From Mikania micrantha (lineage: Eukaryota > Streptophyta > Magnoliopsida > Asterales > Asteraceae): 64,000 nucleotides of DNA. The position numbers were made by a program, and so were the translations under genes. The notes beneath the pieces are model-generated. The model worked only from the letters and a program-made list of their open reading frames with translations, was not told the origin of the DNA and ran no database searches. Location of the stretch: assembly GCA_009363875.1 (NCBI GenBank), contig CM018691.1, positions 5,952,001-6,016,000 of the forward strand. Reading direction: 5' to 3'. This document shows positions 46,116 through 56,944 of this stretch, piece after piece. Each line of letters begins with the position of its first letter. The first letter of the stretch is position 1.

Positions 46116-47470
46116 TGGAACTTTAAAAAATTGTTTTATTATTAAAATGTTTTGTGTAAAGTGTGAAAAGAAAAAAAGAAAAAGAAAATGATCAACTTTT
46201 CATTAGCAATTCAATTGTAATGAATTGGTTATGAATATACTCGTTAGTGAGCATAATAGCAACATTTGAAATGCCATGACTACAAGTATATATAGAGGCA
46301 TTTGGCCTCTTGTTGAAGTTGCTAGTTTTTGAGATCTTTACACCACTTGAGATACACACACACAAGTTTCAAAGGTTCCAAACACAATCATATACTTTGT
46401 TGAGTTCTCAACAACCTACAACGATCGATTGCTCGTGTTAACACTCTTGTTTCAGGTGACGTTTCGGGTTTTCGGTTAACTCCGGCAATACACACTGCTT
46501 CGGCTGTTGTATCCTGAGAAACAGTCGGGTTCACCTGTGTGGCCCGAAATCTGTTTTAAAGGACCTCTGTTGAACAGAAATCCTCAGCACCAAACTCGTT
46601 TTAATTAGTTTCATCTTATGCTATACTTCTTATTATTAATTTAAATTTTAGAACTTGTTTCATCTTGTTTTATACTTCTTCTTGTAATTTCAATTTTAGC
46701 ATTTTTATATTTCTTGTACTACTTTATTATATATTATGTATTTCTCTGAATTGTAATTCGAGTAATTGAATAATAAAATTATTTGTTTATCTTGTGAACG
46801 GTGTTCTTACGAGCATAAAACATATTTTAAAAACCACCGTTCATAAGTTTGTGTTTTTAAAATTATCGGATTGCAAAACAGAAATATAAAATATATAGTT
46901 TCGTACAAATGTTTGTTTATCAAGAAATTAAAAATGTGTTTTTAAATTTTGTTTTTGGTAAACAGGTATTTTTTTCATTAATAGGAAAATTCAAACATTT
47001 TGTTTTGGTTTTTTGTAAACCATAACTGATTATTTTCTGGTTTGATGATTGTTAACAAAGTTTGGTTTTATATAATTCAATTTTTTCTTGTGTAAACCAA
47101 CAGTTTTATAAACCGTTTTGTCAACGTTTTTTAACGAACATATTCGAATCAATTTTTTAACTATGAGTTTTATAAACGATAGTTATAATCGTTTATTTCT
47201 AATGAGCGTGTTAGAAAAAGGTTTATGATCTAAAAAATGAATATCATAATACGTATTATGCTTTAAAAAAATCGGTTTTGGGGTCGGTTTTATGTAAAAC
47301 ATAATTCCTCAAATAAGTATCAAATTTTAGTAAAATTTGATTTTGGTTTTGTGTAAACCATACGGGTTTTTTTTGTAAACCACAATATTTTGATAAATCA
47401 AATCAAAGTTTAAGTTTTTAGTGACGGACTTGTAGTAACTAGAAGGGTGGACATCGTTATCTGAGTTTCC
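46116..47470 (+). repeat. Possible degraded LTR or other retroelement remnant
   Basis: TGTTGGAACTTTAAAA opens a stretch with an LTR-like mix of features (AGGTGACGTTTCGGG, CCTGAGAAACAGTCGGG, CCTCTGTTGAACAGAAATCC). From about 46960 on, GTAAACCA-type words recur. No PBS, PPT or second copy was found, and element C cuts the right end at 47471. It could equally be an unclassified intergenic repeat. Confidence 0.25.
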
Positions 47471-48253
47471 TATAACATCAAGTACCAGATCGTCCGGTAA
47501 GTCCGTACGGTACGTGTACTTTCACTATTTACTATGTGCAAATACGTATATGTGAACAGTGTGTGTGATAACAGAATTCAAAATACAGTAAACAGTTGTA
47601 CGTATTTGAGTGAAAACTTAAATACTGTAAGTACAACACGCACGATAAACAATAGTTGTGGGTATTTAGGTGAAAACCTAAGTACAATTGACATAACGAA
47701 TCAAGAATGACAACAGAGTTCAAATAAATGACAAGTACAAGTCGGTTGCGATCTGATGTCCACAGATGACAGGAATCAGATGGCAGACGAATCAGTACAA
47801 GAACAATGTGAAAACAGGATGTTTAGTGGAGTCCGACAGTGAGGGAACACAAATCAAACACAAATGCAGTGTTATTTCAGAATAACGAATTGACAGTGTG
47901 TTTGCGTGGGTGACGATTCACACAAACATATCTGTGAGTTTAGAGTTCTGAAATAACGACTGAAAAGTAGAAAACAAAAGTCAGAAAGCAAAACCATCGT
48001 CGTATTCGTTCGGGTGACGATTCGAACGAATTACGCGCGAAGGTGACGCGATCTGACGAAACGAAAACGAAAATACGACACGAACGAAAATAATTTAATA
48101 AAATTAAATAAATAACATTTTACAATTTTGAAACTCATCAGATTAAATTAAATTGTTTCTTTAATTCATTACAATTTAATTACGCGTTTAACTTCCGGAA
48201 ACGTAACGAAAACGCGAACCGAGCAACAAAAACGAACCCGAACTCACTCGTGG

Positions 48254-48260
48254 TATAAAT
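48254..48260 (+). promoter_or_regulatory. TATA box candidate in LTR of element C
   Basis: TATAAAT after CTCACTCGTGG, in the same relative place as TATAAAA at 30401 in the solo LTR. Confidence 0.45.
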
Positions 48261-51200
48261 ACCATGAATGAGTCCATTTTTCTCATTTTCACTCTATCTT
48301 CTTCCCCAAAAACCCTAATTCCCGGTTGTGAAACCCACCACCATTTCTAACATTCTCTCCTCCATATCTCCCTCATTTCTTAACGAAATCGAGTGATCTT
48401 TCGCCTACACGAAGCTCTCATCATCTACTACACGAAAGTACAACCGATCTAGAGTTTAATCCACTGAAAAACGAGGTAACCAGCTGTGAAACATCACGAA
48501 AATAGGGTTTTCCTAGCCCTTGTCATGCCACCATTCTCAAACCGGCTTTAAGCCTTCCACCTCCCAACCCACGATCACTAGAACCAACCATAGCACCCAC
48601 TATCTTCGAAACCACAACTGAGTCTTGAAATGGATACAAGCTGGGGCTCGGTCTGTTGCGGCCGAATGAGTGTCGAAAGGCCCAAGGCCGAAAGACCTCA
48701 GTCGACGGCTCCCACTCATTTGCCACTCATACTCCACCCTCATTCGACCATGCTTCCTTCGCCTAGTCTCTTCATTCGTTCAGGAAGCCTTCCCATTCGC
48801 CGGCCACACTTCTTTCGGCCACCATGTCATTCGACTATCAACACAGTCGGCCACCACCTTTCAGCCATCCGACAGCCACTCTCCTTCGGCCATGCATCTC
48901 TTTCGCCCGTCATCATTTTGGGCACCACCATTCGGCCACCCTCTTTTTCTTGTTCGGCCGAAGCTCACATCAGTAGCCCAAGAACCATCTTTCGGCCCAA
49001 GGTGGTTTGGACCATGAAATTCCTTTGGCCCATCAGATCTGGATTGGCCCACATGTCTCACATTCAGGCCCAACAGTTTGATGTGTTAGACAAAAAAGGA
49101 TCTAGCCCAGAAGTTGTTTAGACCAATTGATTTGGTCAGCCACTCTAACAGCCCAAGACAATAGTTTGAGGTCCCTTAGATAGGCCCACTGTGTCTTATG
49201 TGGCCATATTCACTGTTTTAGGCCCAACAATAGCCCAACTTTTTATTTTTCAGCCTCTTTGATATAACAGCCAATGCACATGACCAAGGCCCAATGACAA
49301 ATGATCAGGCCCAAGTCAATAAACTTGCTTAGCCATTATGGCCCAAGTGACCATATACACACATACGGCTCAAGACTTATCAACTTGGCCATAGCACACG
49401 AATTCGGCCCATTACACGTTGTTTCGGCCCATGGTTTCGTTTGGGCTTATGTTCAAATAAGTTGGGCCCACTTAACTACTTCGGCCCAAGACTACTACAT
49501 TCGGCCCATTTGATTTAGGGCATAACTTAATACATTAGTGTTATAAGTATGGGACAATTATACAACTCAAGATTTAGCAAGACAACAAGATTAACTTTAA
49601 ACCATAAAATTTAGCCATATTTATGGTTTGAAATGATTACAAAAGTTCTATCAATACAAGGATTTAGATATTATAATTTGGTATGGATTTCCATGAAATG
49701 GGTAAAAGCAAGCCAAATAATGAAGTTCAAGTCAAAGCTCGGGAATTACAATCACATGCCAAACTCAACTTAATGGGATTAATTATTAGAAATATATGGA
49801 AATCAACTAAGGGCCAAATGAAAACCAAGACCCACAAGTGTTAAGCCAATCTTAGGACTAACACCTACACACACTCAAGTACATCCAACTCATACTTACA
49901 AATTACAAACTACGTGAAATCAATACAGGATCGTGAAAACAAACTCAAGTACAAACAAGAGCGCGTGCATTCTCGTTTAAGCTAAGTCAACCCTCAACAA
50001 CAACAAGGTGAGTTCATATGCCCCTTTTCTTTAATCTTTACTGATTTTAAACTCTCGGGGCTGAGAAACATGCTTAACTTTTAATTACTTAAAAGTTTTA
50101 TGTTTAACATATTGCTTATACTTTGATTTAGATAATACTTAATTGTTTATTATCGTTTATCATTGTATGCATGCTTGTATGATTATGACATGACAGGGAT
50201 AATCAGATGAACAAGAAAATATATATCTTATTAATTCATCATTACATAAGAATAATATAGTTATAATATTTTATCTTATAACACTCAATTATTCTTACAC
50301 AAAAGCAGGCAATGGAGCAATTACAAGTAAACATATGAATGTTATAAAGTAATAATATCTTTGTATTAACATTCGATACAAGAGTTAAGTAAGTGTAATA
50401 GGACAAGTCCTTTTAACACTTAACTTTACAACTCAACACATATTACAAGAGAACAAGGAACATGGAATGATAATCATGATAACGTAATTTCATGATAACA
50501 ACATCATTCACTCAATTAATTAACATAATGTAATAAGACAAGTTCTTATTTAACTATGTTAATATCATGGAGAACATATGACAATGAGAACAACAATACA
50601 AGTGAATACAATTACAATTAGTTACTATTGACCTGTTGCATTATATCACTTCAATCATGTGCCAAATTGTACAAGTTGATCATGTAAGTCCCTTTAATTC
50701 GCTGACCAGTTAGTTTGATGTGACTAAACCGACGATAGCATAGTGGTACCATAGGTTTGACAAACCTCTAGCTTGTAGGGCTAGTATGTTGATCGTATTG
50801 ATACATTGGCCGGTAACGTATGACCGGTGACAGGGCTACCTCAAGTCAGGTTCTGGAAAGCGACACATGGTGATATCAATCTGCAGTGATAAGTAATTAA
50901 TCCAGCGGAAATCCTATTGATTAGTAGGTTGAGAAAGTGATCTACTCTCATGTTACACTACTAGTAATAGATTTCGTTGAGGACACGGTACATACAAAGT
51001 GGTAGAGGTAAATCGGATGCATTGTACTCTGATTATGTGAGGATTACAATGGATTCCTTTTAGGCTCTATGCACTATGGTTCAAGAACAAGTTGCAAGCG
51101 GTTAACTAACACTCTTAATATTTAAAAGTGTAACAACAGTTAACCCCCCCCCAAATATAGAATAATACAAGGAACAGATTACATTAATCTAAACCCCTTA

Positions 51201-51403
51201 ATACATGGAGGGTTTATCAATACTTCGGTTTGATAACTAAGCCCCTCACACGATATTATTCTATAATTGATACAACAGACGAATACATATCAGGCACGTT
51301 GAACAAACGGGAAATGGATATCTTTAGTTGTATCACAAGTGGTGTGGAACTTGACTGGGTATGTGGTGGGATAGCGTCTGGGCTTGACCCTTTCGTGACT
51401 CCC

Positions 51404-51412
51404 TATATATAA
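51404..51412 (+). promoter_or_regulatory. Second TATA box candidate in LTR of element C
   Basis: TATATATAA in CCCTATATATAAGCATACTT, conserved with 33403 in the solo LTR. It lies about 560 bp before the LTR end. Confidence 0.5.
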
Positions 51413-51974
51413 GCATACTTAATCAGGTGATGCACTACTTTTACATATAACTAAGGAGAGGCCATTGGGTGGAACAGGTGAAACAAGTATTACAAGTAAC
51501 AAGTAGGACATTGTGGATGTGTGTATGATCAATTCAATGATTTCAATTACTAAACTTATGGACTCACCAACCTAGTGTTGACTTTGTTTAAACTGCATGT
51601 TTTCTCAGGTGACGAACAGGTGTAGATACATATGTGCCAGTACTAAGATAGTGGACTTTTAGAAAACCTAGCTTACTTTTGATTGCATACTTTTTGGAAT
51701 GACAAAACAGTGAATCACTTTTGTATGTCTTGTACAGTTCAAGATATAAACTCATTGATTCTTTTTGATTAGATTTACTTAGTTAAATTATGATGTACAA
51801 TGTAATTTAACTTTGTAATTCTATATCATTGTCATGTTTACATTTCTCAATTATATATCATGTGCTATGCAAACAATCTGATCAACTGATTATCATTCAA
51901 GATATCGCACCCCGGGAACCTTCCGCCCGACGGGAAAACACGATCCGTTCCCGTCGGCCTGGGGTGTGACAGAT

Positions 51975-51987
51975 TGGTATCAGAGCC
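51975..51987 (+). promoter_or_regulatory. Primer binding site of element C (initiator Met tRNA)
   Basis: TTGGTATCAGAGC lies three bases after the LTR end; it contains the complement of the initiator-Met tRNA 3' end. Confidence 0.88.
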
Positions 51988-52145
51988 ATGGTTATAGAGA
52001 AATATAGGTCATATTACTTAAACGGTTTGGCCTAGACTATAACCTAGGGACCTCACGTAGAAATCATGTCACATAGGATTCTACTTGCATGTGTCTTCTA
52101 CTTTTGATCACTGCACTAACCGATTTTCTTTCGGTTATGATCAGA

Positions 52146-53792
52146 ATGCCACCAAGAAGACAACCACCTCTATTACCGCTGACTCAGGGTTCAGCTCCGC
52201 ACTCATCTACACCGACACCACCTGACTCTCCTCCACCTCCACCTCCTCCTCCACCACCACCGGCTTATCAGCTGGATCCCGCTACCATTGCACTGGCCAC
52301 TCTGTTGACCAGTCAGCTGAGGGAGGTAATCCCAGACATGACGAACCGAATCAACACCAATAACAGCAACAACATTGCCAACTCATCTGGAGAAGGCAGT
52401 GGCAACACCCGAAACCACCAAGACTATTCCTACAAAAACTTTGTAGGATGCAAGCCACCGAGTTTTAGTGGCAGTGAAGGAGCCGTCGGATTGATCCAAT
52501 GGATCGAAAAGATGGAAACAACACTGGAGATCAGCAACTGCCCAAAACAGTATAGGGTAAAGTATGCTGCGGGGTCGTTTCACAAGCGGGCGTTAACTTG
52601 GTGGAACGCTCTGGTTACTACCAGAGGCAGGGATGAGGCTCTGTCAATGCCGTGGAATGATTTCAAGGCATTACTGCGGGCAGAGTTTTGCCCAAGAAAT
52701 GAAGTCAAAAAGGTTGAGACCGAATTACTCAACCTGGTTATGATTGGTGCTGGGCATCTGGCCTACACCACAAGATTTCATGAACTGGCAGAATTGGCAC
52801 CGGATATAGTGCCAACATTGGAAAAGAGGATAGAGCGGTACATTGGTGGATTACCGCCCAGTATCCGAGGGCATGTGATTTCTGCTCACCCTACTACTAT
52901 GGAGTTAGCTATTACTCTGTCAGCATCTTTGACAGACATGATGGTTGCCTCTGGGGCATTCAAGAAAGAGGCTGATTCAACCAAAACTAGAACCTCAAGG
53001 AAGCCGGATAAAAGGCCGGCGAAGAAGCAAAAGGTGGCTAGAAACTTTGCTGCTACCACTCAAGCCCCAATGCTTAACCAACCACCACCACTGCAAGTCA
53101 GAAAGCCCTACACTGGTACTGTACCTTTGTGCAACACTTGCCAGTATCATCACACGCCAAACACTCAGTGCATCCAGTGCACAAACTGTGGAAAGTTTGG
53201 TCATTGGGCAAATCGCTGCAGGAGCACGGGAGCTCCAAACAGAAACAACAATGCAGCCACTACTACTGCTGCTACTGCTGCTGATCACAGGTCCTGCTAC
53301 AACTGTGGCGAACCTGGACACTTTTCTCGGGACTGTCCCAAGAAGAATCAGCAAAGGGCTCAAGCACCCAGAGGTAGAGCTTTTCAGATTGGAGCAGCTG
53401 CTGCTAGACAAGACCCGAACGTGATCACGGGTACATTTCTCTTATCTGATTTCTATGCATCCATATTATTTGACACTGGTGCGGATCAGAGTTTTATCTC
53501 ATCCGATTTTGCTAGTCATCTTAAACATGTTGAGGAAGCTTTAGACTCCCCTTATACTATTGAGATAGCTAACGGCAAACAGATTACAGTTGACACAGTA
53601 CTTAGGAATTGCCCACTAACACTTGGTGATCATACATTTTCCATCGACTTGATACCGATGGAATTGGGCAGTTTCGATATCATCATCGGAATGAATTGGC
53701 TATCTCTTAACCGAGTTGAGTTCATCTGTTCCGAAAAGCTATTATGTATTCCAGTGGAGAATGATCAGATTTTGGAGATTCGTGGAGACTAA
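52146..53792 (+). CDS. gag: Gag-protease of element C, ended by in-frame TAA
   Basis: The frame is open from 52089, but I place the start at the ATG at 52146 because the product then begins MPPRR, as Gag proteins of this lineage do. Counting from 52089, there is a Pro-rich stretch at 44-58, a retrotransposon gag domain at about 115-290 (with AAGSFHKRALTWWNAL and FCPRNEVKKVE-like helices), a basic stretch at 300-315, CCHC knuckles at 363-376 (CTNCGKFGHWANRC) and 402-415 (CYNCGEPGHFSRDC), and an aspartic protease with FDTGADQSFIS at 460-470 and IIGMNWL at 531-537. Gag forms the particle and protease matures it (family knowledge). The TAA at 53790-53792 interrupts what is normally one gag-pol frame. 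Confidence 0.9.
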   Translation: MPPRRQPPLLPLTQGSAPHSSTPTPPDSPPPPPPPPPPPAYQLDPATIALATLLTSQLREVIPDMTNRINTNNSNNIANSSGEGSGNTRNHQDYSYKNFVGCKPPSFSGSEGAVGLIQWIEKMETTLEISNCPKQYRVKYAAGSFHKRALTWWNALVTTRGRDEALSMPWNDFKALLRAEFCPRNEVKKVETELLNLVMIGAGHLAYTTRFHELAELAPDIVPTLEKRIERYIGGLPPSIRGHVISAHPTTMELAITLSASLTDMMVASGAFKKEADSTKTRTSRKPDKRPAKKQKVARNFAATTQAPMLNQPPPLQVRKPYTGTVPLCNTCQYHHTPNTQCIQCTNCGKFGHWANRCRSTGAPNRNNNAATTTAATAADHRSCYNCGEPGHFSRDCPKKNQQRAQAPRGRAFQIGAAAARQDPNVITGTFLLSDFYASILFDTGADQSFISSDFASHLKHVEEALDSPYTIEIANGKQITVDTVLRNCPLTLGDHTFSIDLIPMELGSFDIIIGMNWLSLNRVEFICSEKLLCIPVENDQILEIRGD

Positions 53793-54132
53793 GCGAAACG
53801 CAGTGTCAAGATAATATCGTGCATGAAGGCTCGCAAGTACCTTAGAAAACAATGTGTCGCATTCCTAGCTCATGTGGTCGAGAAAAGCAAGAAAGCAATC
53901 AAGATTCAAGACGTACCAGTGGTGAAGGATTATGCGGACGTGTTTCCGGATGATTTACCGGGGCTGCCACCTGAGAGATCGGTGCAGTTCAGAATCGATT
54001 TGATTCCGAGAGCGACTCCTGTGGCTAAGTCTCCTTACAGACTTGCACCATCAGAAATGCAGGAGTTGTCCAATCAATTACAAGAGCTACTCGATAAAGG
54101 ATTCATCCGACCGAGCTTTTCCCCATGGGGAG
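53793..54132 (+). pseudogene. pol: Broken start of pol (reverse transcriptase) of element C
   Basis: Same frame as the gag-protease, directly after its TAA. It encodes the protease-RT linker and the first RT block (DYADVFPDDLPGLPPER, YRLAPSEM, GFIRPSFSPWG). At 54133 the sequence changes abruptly to the LTR of element B, which disrupts RT just after SPWG. The frame runs on into LTR sequence to 54200, which is meaningless. Two lesions, the stop and the insertion, make this copy non-functional. Confidence 0.92.
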
Positions 54133-55489
54133 TGATCGGTGTCGAAGTACCAACCAAAAATAAGAGTTTAAACTCAAGTCCTACAACCCAATTTAGTTAG
54201 GGAAGTCGGGTATCGATCCACGAGAAGTCAAGTGGAAATCACTTTCAACACGAACTAATTGACTACTTACAATAAAATTTTAAACTTGAAATTGTTGATT
54301 TTTGGTTTGAATTAAGAAACAATTAACTTAACTAAAACAAACGAATTAAACTAAGAGATTTGTAAACAATAAAATGGAAAAGTGATCACTCCGGATTTCA
54401 GGTTAATTAAGTACTTAAAGATGCTTTGAATTGTCAATTGGAAACTACATAGACATAGCTTATGCTTGAATTGATCTGCACCTAGTCTTTGGAAACCAAT
54501 TAATGACCTTATTGACAACCGATAACTAGACCGATGTTGTTGATTTGGTTGATTATTAATTTCACAAAACCAATTGATCATAAAAGCTTTGAAAACTCAA
54601 ATTCATCAATCACCAATCCATTCAAACTATGAATGAATAAAAAGTAAACGACTTGAACTTGAAATTGAAAAGTAATGAAACAATGGTTAGGGTTTCACAA
54701 CCAAGCAATACTAGATAAGTAATCAATGAAAAACTAATCTAATACCAATGTTTAACAATCCAAAGTAAACTTTAACTACTAAACCTAACCATCCATCCGG
54801 AGACGATCACGAGAGACTTAGCCGGACATAGCAACACTTAAATCTTTAATCTTCATGTGGAATTGCATGATGGAATCTTCAATTTGCTGTTAGGATTGAT
54901 GAATCGAGGCTTTAGAACGCTCCAAAATACTCCAAGATCGCCCAAGAACTTGCCCCAAAGGTCTGATTGTCGACTAGGGTTGATTTGGGCTTTAAATACC
55001 CCAAAAAACGCGAATTTTGATCTTTTCCGGAAGCACCCGGCGTAAGTTACGCCCCCCTAGGCGTAACTTACGCCTACTGACATACACCTTACGCCCTGGC
55101 AGCTCTGTCTTACGGTTTTAGTTACGGAACAGCTTCCCGGCGTAAGTTACGGCCCCTTAGGCGTAACTTACGCCTGCTCTGGTGTTACCATTGGCTTTAT
55201 CTCGTCGAGAATCGCGATTTTCATATATTATACGTCCCGTAACTCTTCTCCTAACCCAAGATATGCCTCTTCAAAGTTCATGGCTTCCATTTCGCATGCT
55301 CGGATGTTCGGATGTGCTCGGTTTTGCTCCTCTTTGCTCGGTTTCCTCCTAAAAATGCTTTCTTGCCTCATCCAACCTACAACCATACAAGGACAACCGA
55401 TAGCTTCTATTCCGAATAGATAAACAAGTTAAATCACATAAAAACATTCAATTAATCCAGTTAGAATCAATTCCAAACCCATTACATCA
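54133..55489 (-). repeat. 3' LTR of element B
   Basis: 1357 bp, ending CCGATCA on the minus strand; the 3' roughly 120 bp match the LTR of element A closely, while the middle differs. It contains four copies of the palindrome CGTAAGTTACG at 55041, 55062, 55141 and 55162. Confidence 0.9.
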
Positions 55490-55505
55490 CATCCCCACAC
55501 TTATC
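55490..55505 (-). promoter_or_regulatory. Polypurine tract of element B
   Basis: The minus strand reads AAGTGTGGGGATG directly before the 3' LTR start TGATGTAATG. It is identical to the tract in element A. Confidence 0.75.
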
Positions 55506-56944
55506 TTTTTGCTTGTCCTCAAGCAAACTTTCTTGAACATTACTCACCTTCTCTACAACACACACATGCAATATCTACCAAGTTATAGATTAAAGTTTTC
55601 AAAACATACTCATCCCATAGACTGACACAATCGAGGTTGACATGCTGACAAACATATGATGCCATTTTAACCAAAAACAAGAATTGCATAACTAAAAATA
55701 CCTGTTTTAAAACTCTTACATATGTTGCATACCCCTCACAATGAGTCACTCCTCTCGGTTTCTGAATACTAGCAAAGAATGTGCTAGGAACTCTATCACT
55801 CCCAACCAGGTATTGATTCTTATGAACATAGGCTTGTATGTCAATCACACCTCTACCACAAAGTTAAATAATGCACCAATCAAAGGGCTTTTCGGGTTTT
55901 TGGATTTGGTTAGGGGAAGGGTATAGGCTATTTGGTGGGTGATAAGAGGAAAAATCCAACTAAAACACTTAAACCGATGACATCGTATTACCACGATCCA
56001 TCGTCTTTATTTTCACCAAGATTTTTATTTTTATTATTTTTTTCTGTTTTTTTTTTTTTTATAGTTGGATCCTCATTACATTTTTCATAGGATTTGCTTT
56101 CATGCTCGGCTATTGGGCTTAACAAACAAAAGGGACTTTTTGTAAACAACACGGCTCAAAAATGGCTAACTAGGGGAGTTGAACATGTTCATAACGGGTT
56201 AACAAAAAGGAATTTGGTGTAATCCTAATGCCTTCTCATTTTAGTGCACTTATTCACTTAAGGTTTCAGCATGTATCAAAACACACAAGTTCTATCACAA
56301 TCCCCAACTACCGGTCACTCTCAACAAATGAAATTCAACTCACAAATATTACACTCTAAGGCTCAAAATCTCACACATATATGGAGGAATACGGTTACCG
56401 ACATGCAACATATGCAATTACCTCAAAACATAATATCCTTAATTAGGCAATCCTTTAAATTTTTCCAAAAACCATTTGTCAGCAAAACTCTCATGAAACT
56501 TAAAGGAACAAGCATGCTTAAAAACCTTTATCCTTTCCTTAATAGATATAGATTAGTGCGTTGCAAATCAAGTTTTTATGTTCGATCCGGTTCGCTTACA
56601 AGGACATTTTTGAAAATTTTACAAGATTTTCAAGACATGTGATATGTGACACCTTTTCTTTCAACCATTCCCCTCCCCACACTTGAGTCACATTGTCCTC
56701 AATGTGTGATAGTATGCAATTCACCCAACAATGTATGGATGTCCAACAAGTGCTTTCATGACCTTCCCCAAATTAAAACTACTTAACTTTAACTAAACAA
56801 ACACAATAAGAATAAAGCAAAACCAAATAAAAGTACAAACTAAAAATTGTTTCCAAGCTCCACCCGCTACCCAAAGTTATAAACCCAATGAATTCATAAA
56901 TCACAAATGAGCTAAGCACATGGACCTGAATAATCAGTGAGTGC
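55506..56944 (-). other. Non-coding 3' region of element B
   Basis: Homologous to 16669-17900 of element A in its general layout (CTCAAGCAAA, CCTCACAATGAGTC/CACTCACAAT, pyrimidine stretch at about 56025-56063, CACTTGAG(T/A)..CATTGTCC box). It has no coding frame on the minus strand; + strand frames of up to 123 codons are incidental. A second PPT-like box is at 56675-56684. Confidence 0.65.

Larger units (their letters stand above)
47471..51971 (+). repeat. 5' LTR of element C, 4.5 kb
   Basis: Starts TATAACATCAAGTACCAG (TG changed to TA) and ends GGGGTGTGACA. It is homologous over its length to the solo LTR at 29618-33970. It contains TATA candidates at 48254 and 51404, TTCGGCC-type words (about 48660-48960) and about 19 RGCCCA words (48970-49510). 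The 163-codon frame at 48630-49121 runs through these repeats and is not a gene. Confidence 0.88.
47471..54132 (+). mobile_element. Element C: Tekay/Del-like Ty3 element, split by element B
   Basis: Order: 5' LTR of about 4.5 kb, initiator-Met PBS, gag with two CCHC knuckles, protease, one in-frame TAA, then the start of reverse transcriptase, which breaks off at 54132 where element B begins. The rest should lie right of element B, outside the window. The long LTR, Met PBS and MPPRR Gag start fit the Tekay/Del chromovirus lineage, but the diagnostic chromodomain is not in the window. Confidence 0.88.

Noticed and set aside
48630..49121. 163-codon + strand frame
   Set aside because: It runs through the TTCGGCC and RGCCCA word arrays of an LTR; the protein is only a translation of those words and overlaps another open frame.
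52995..53424. 138- and 159-codon frames overlapping gag of element C
   Set aside because: Other-frame and antisense shadows of the zinc-knuckle region.
56271..56642. 123-codon + strand frame
   Set aside because: Falls in the non-coding 3' region of element B, is antisense to the element and has no family motif.
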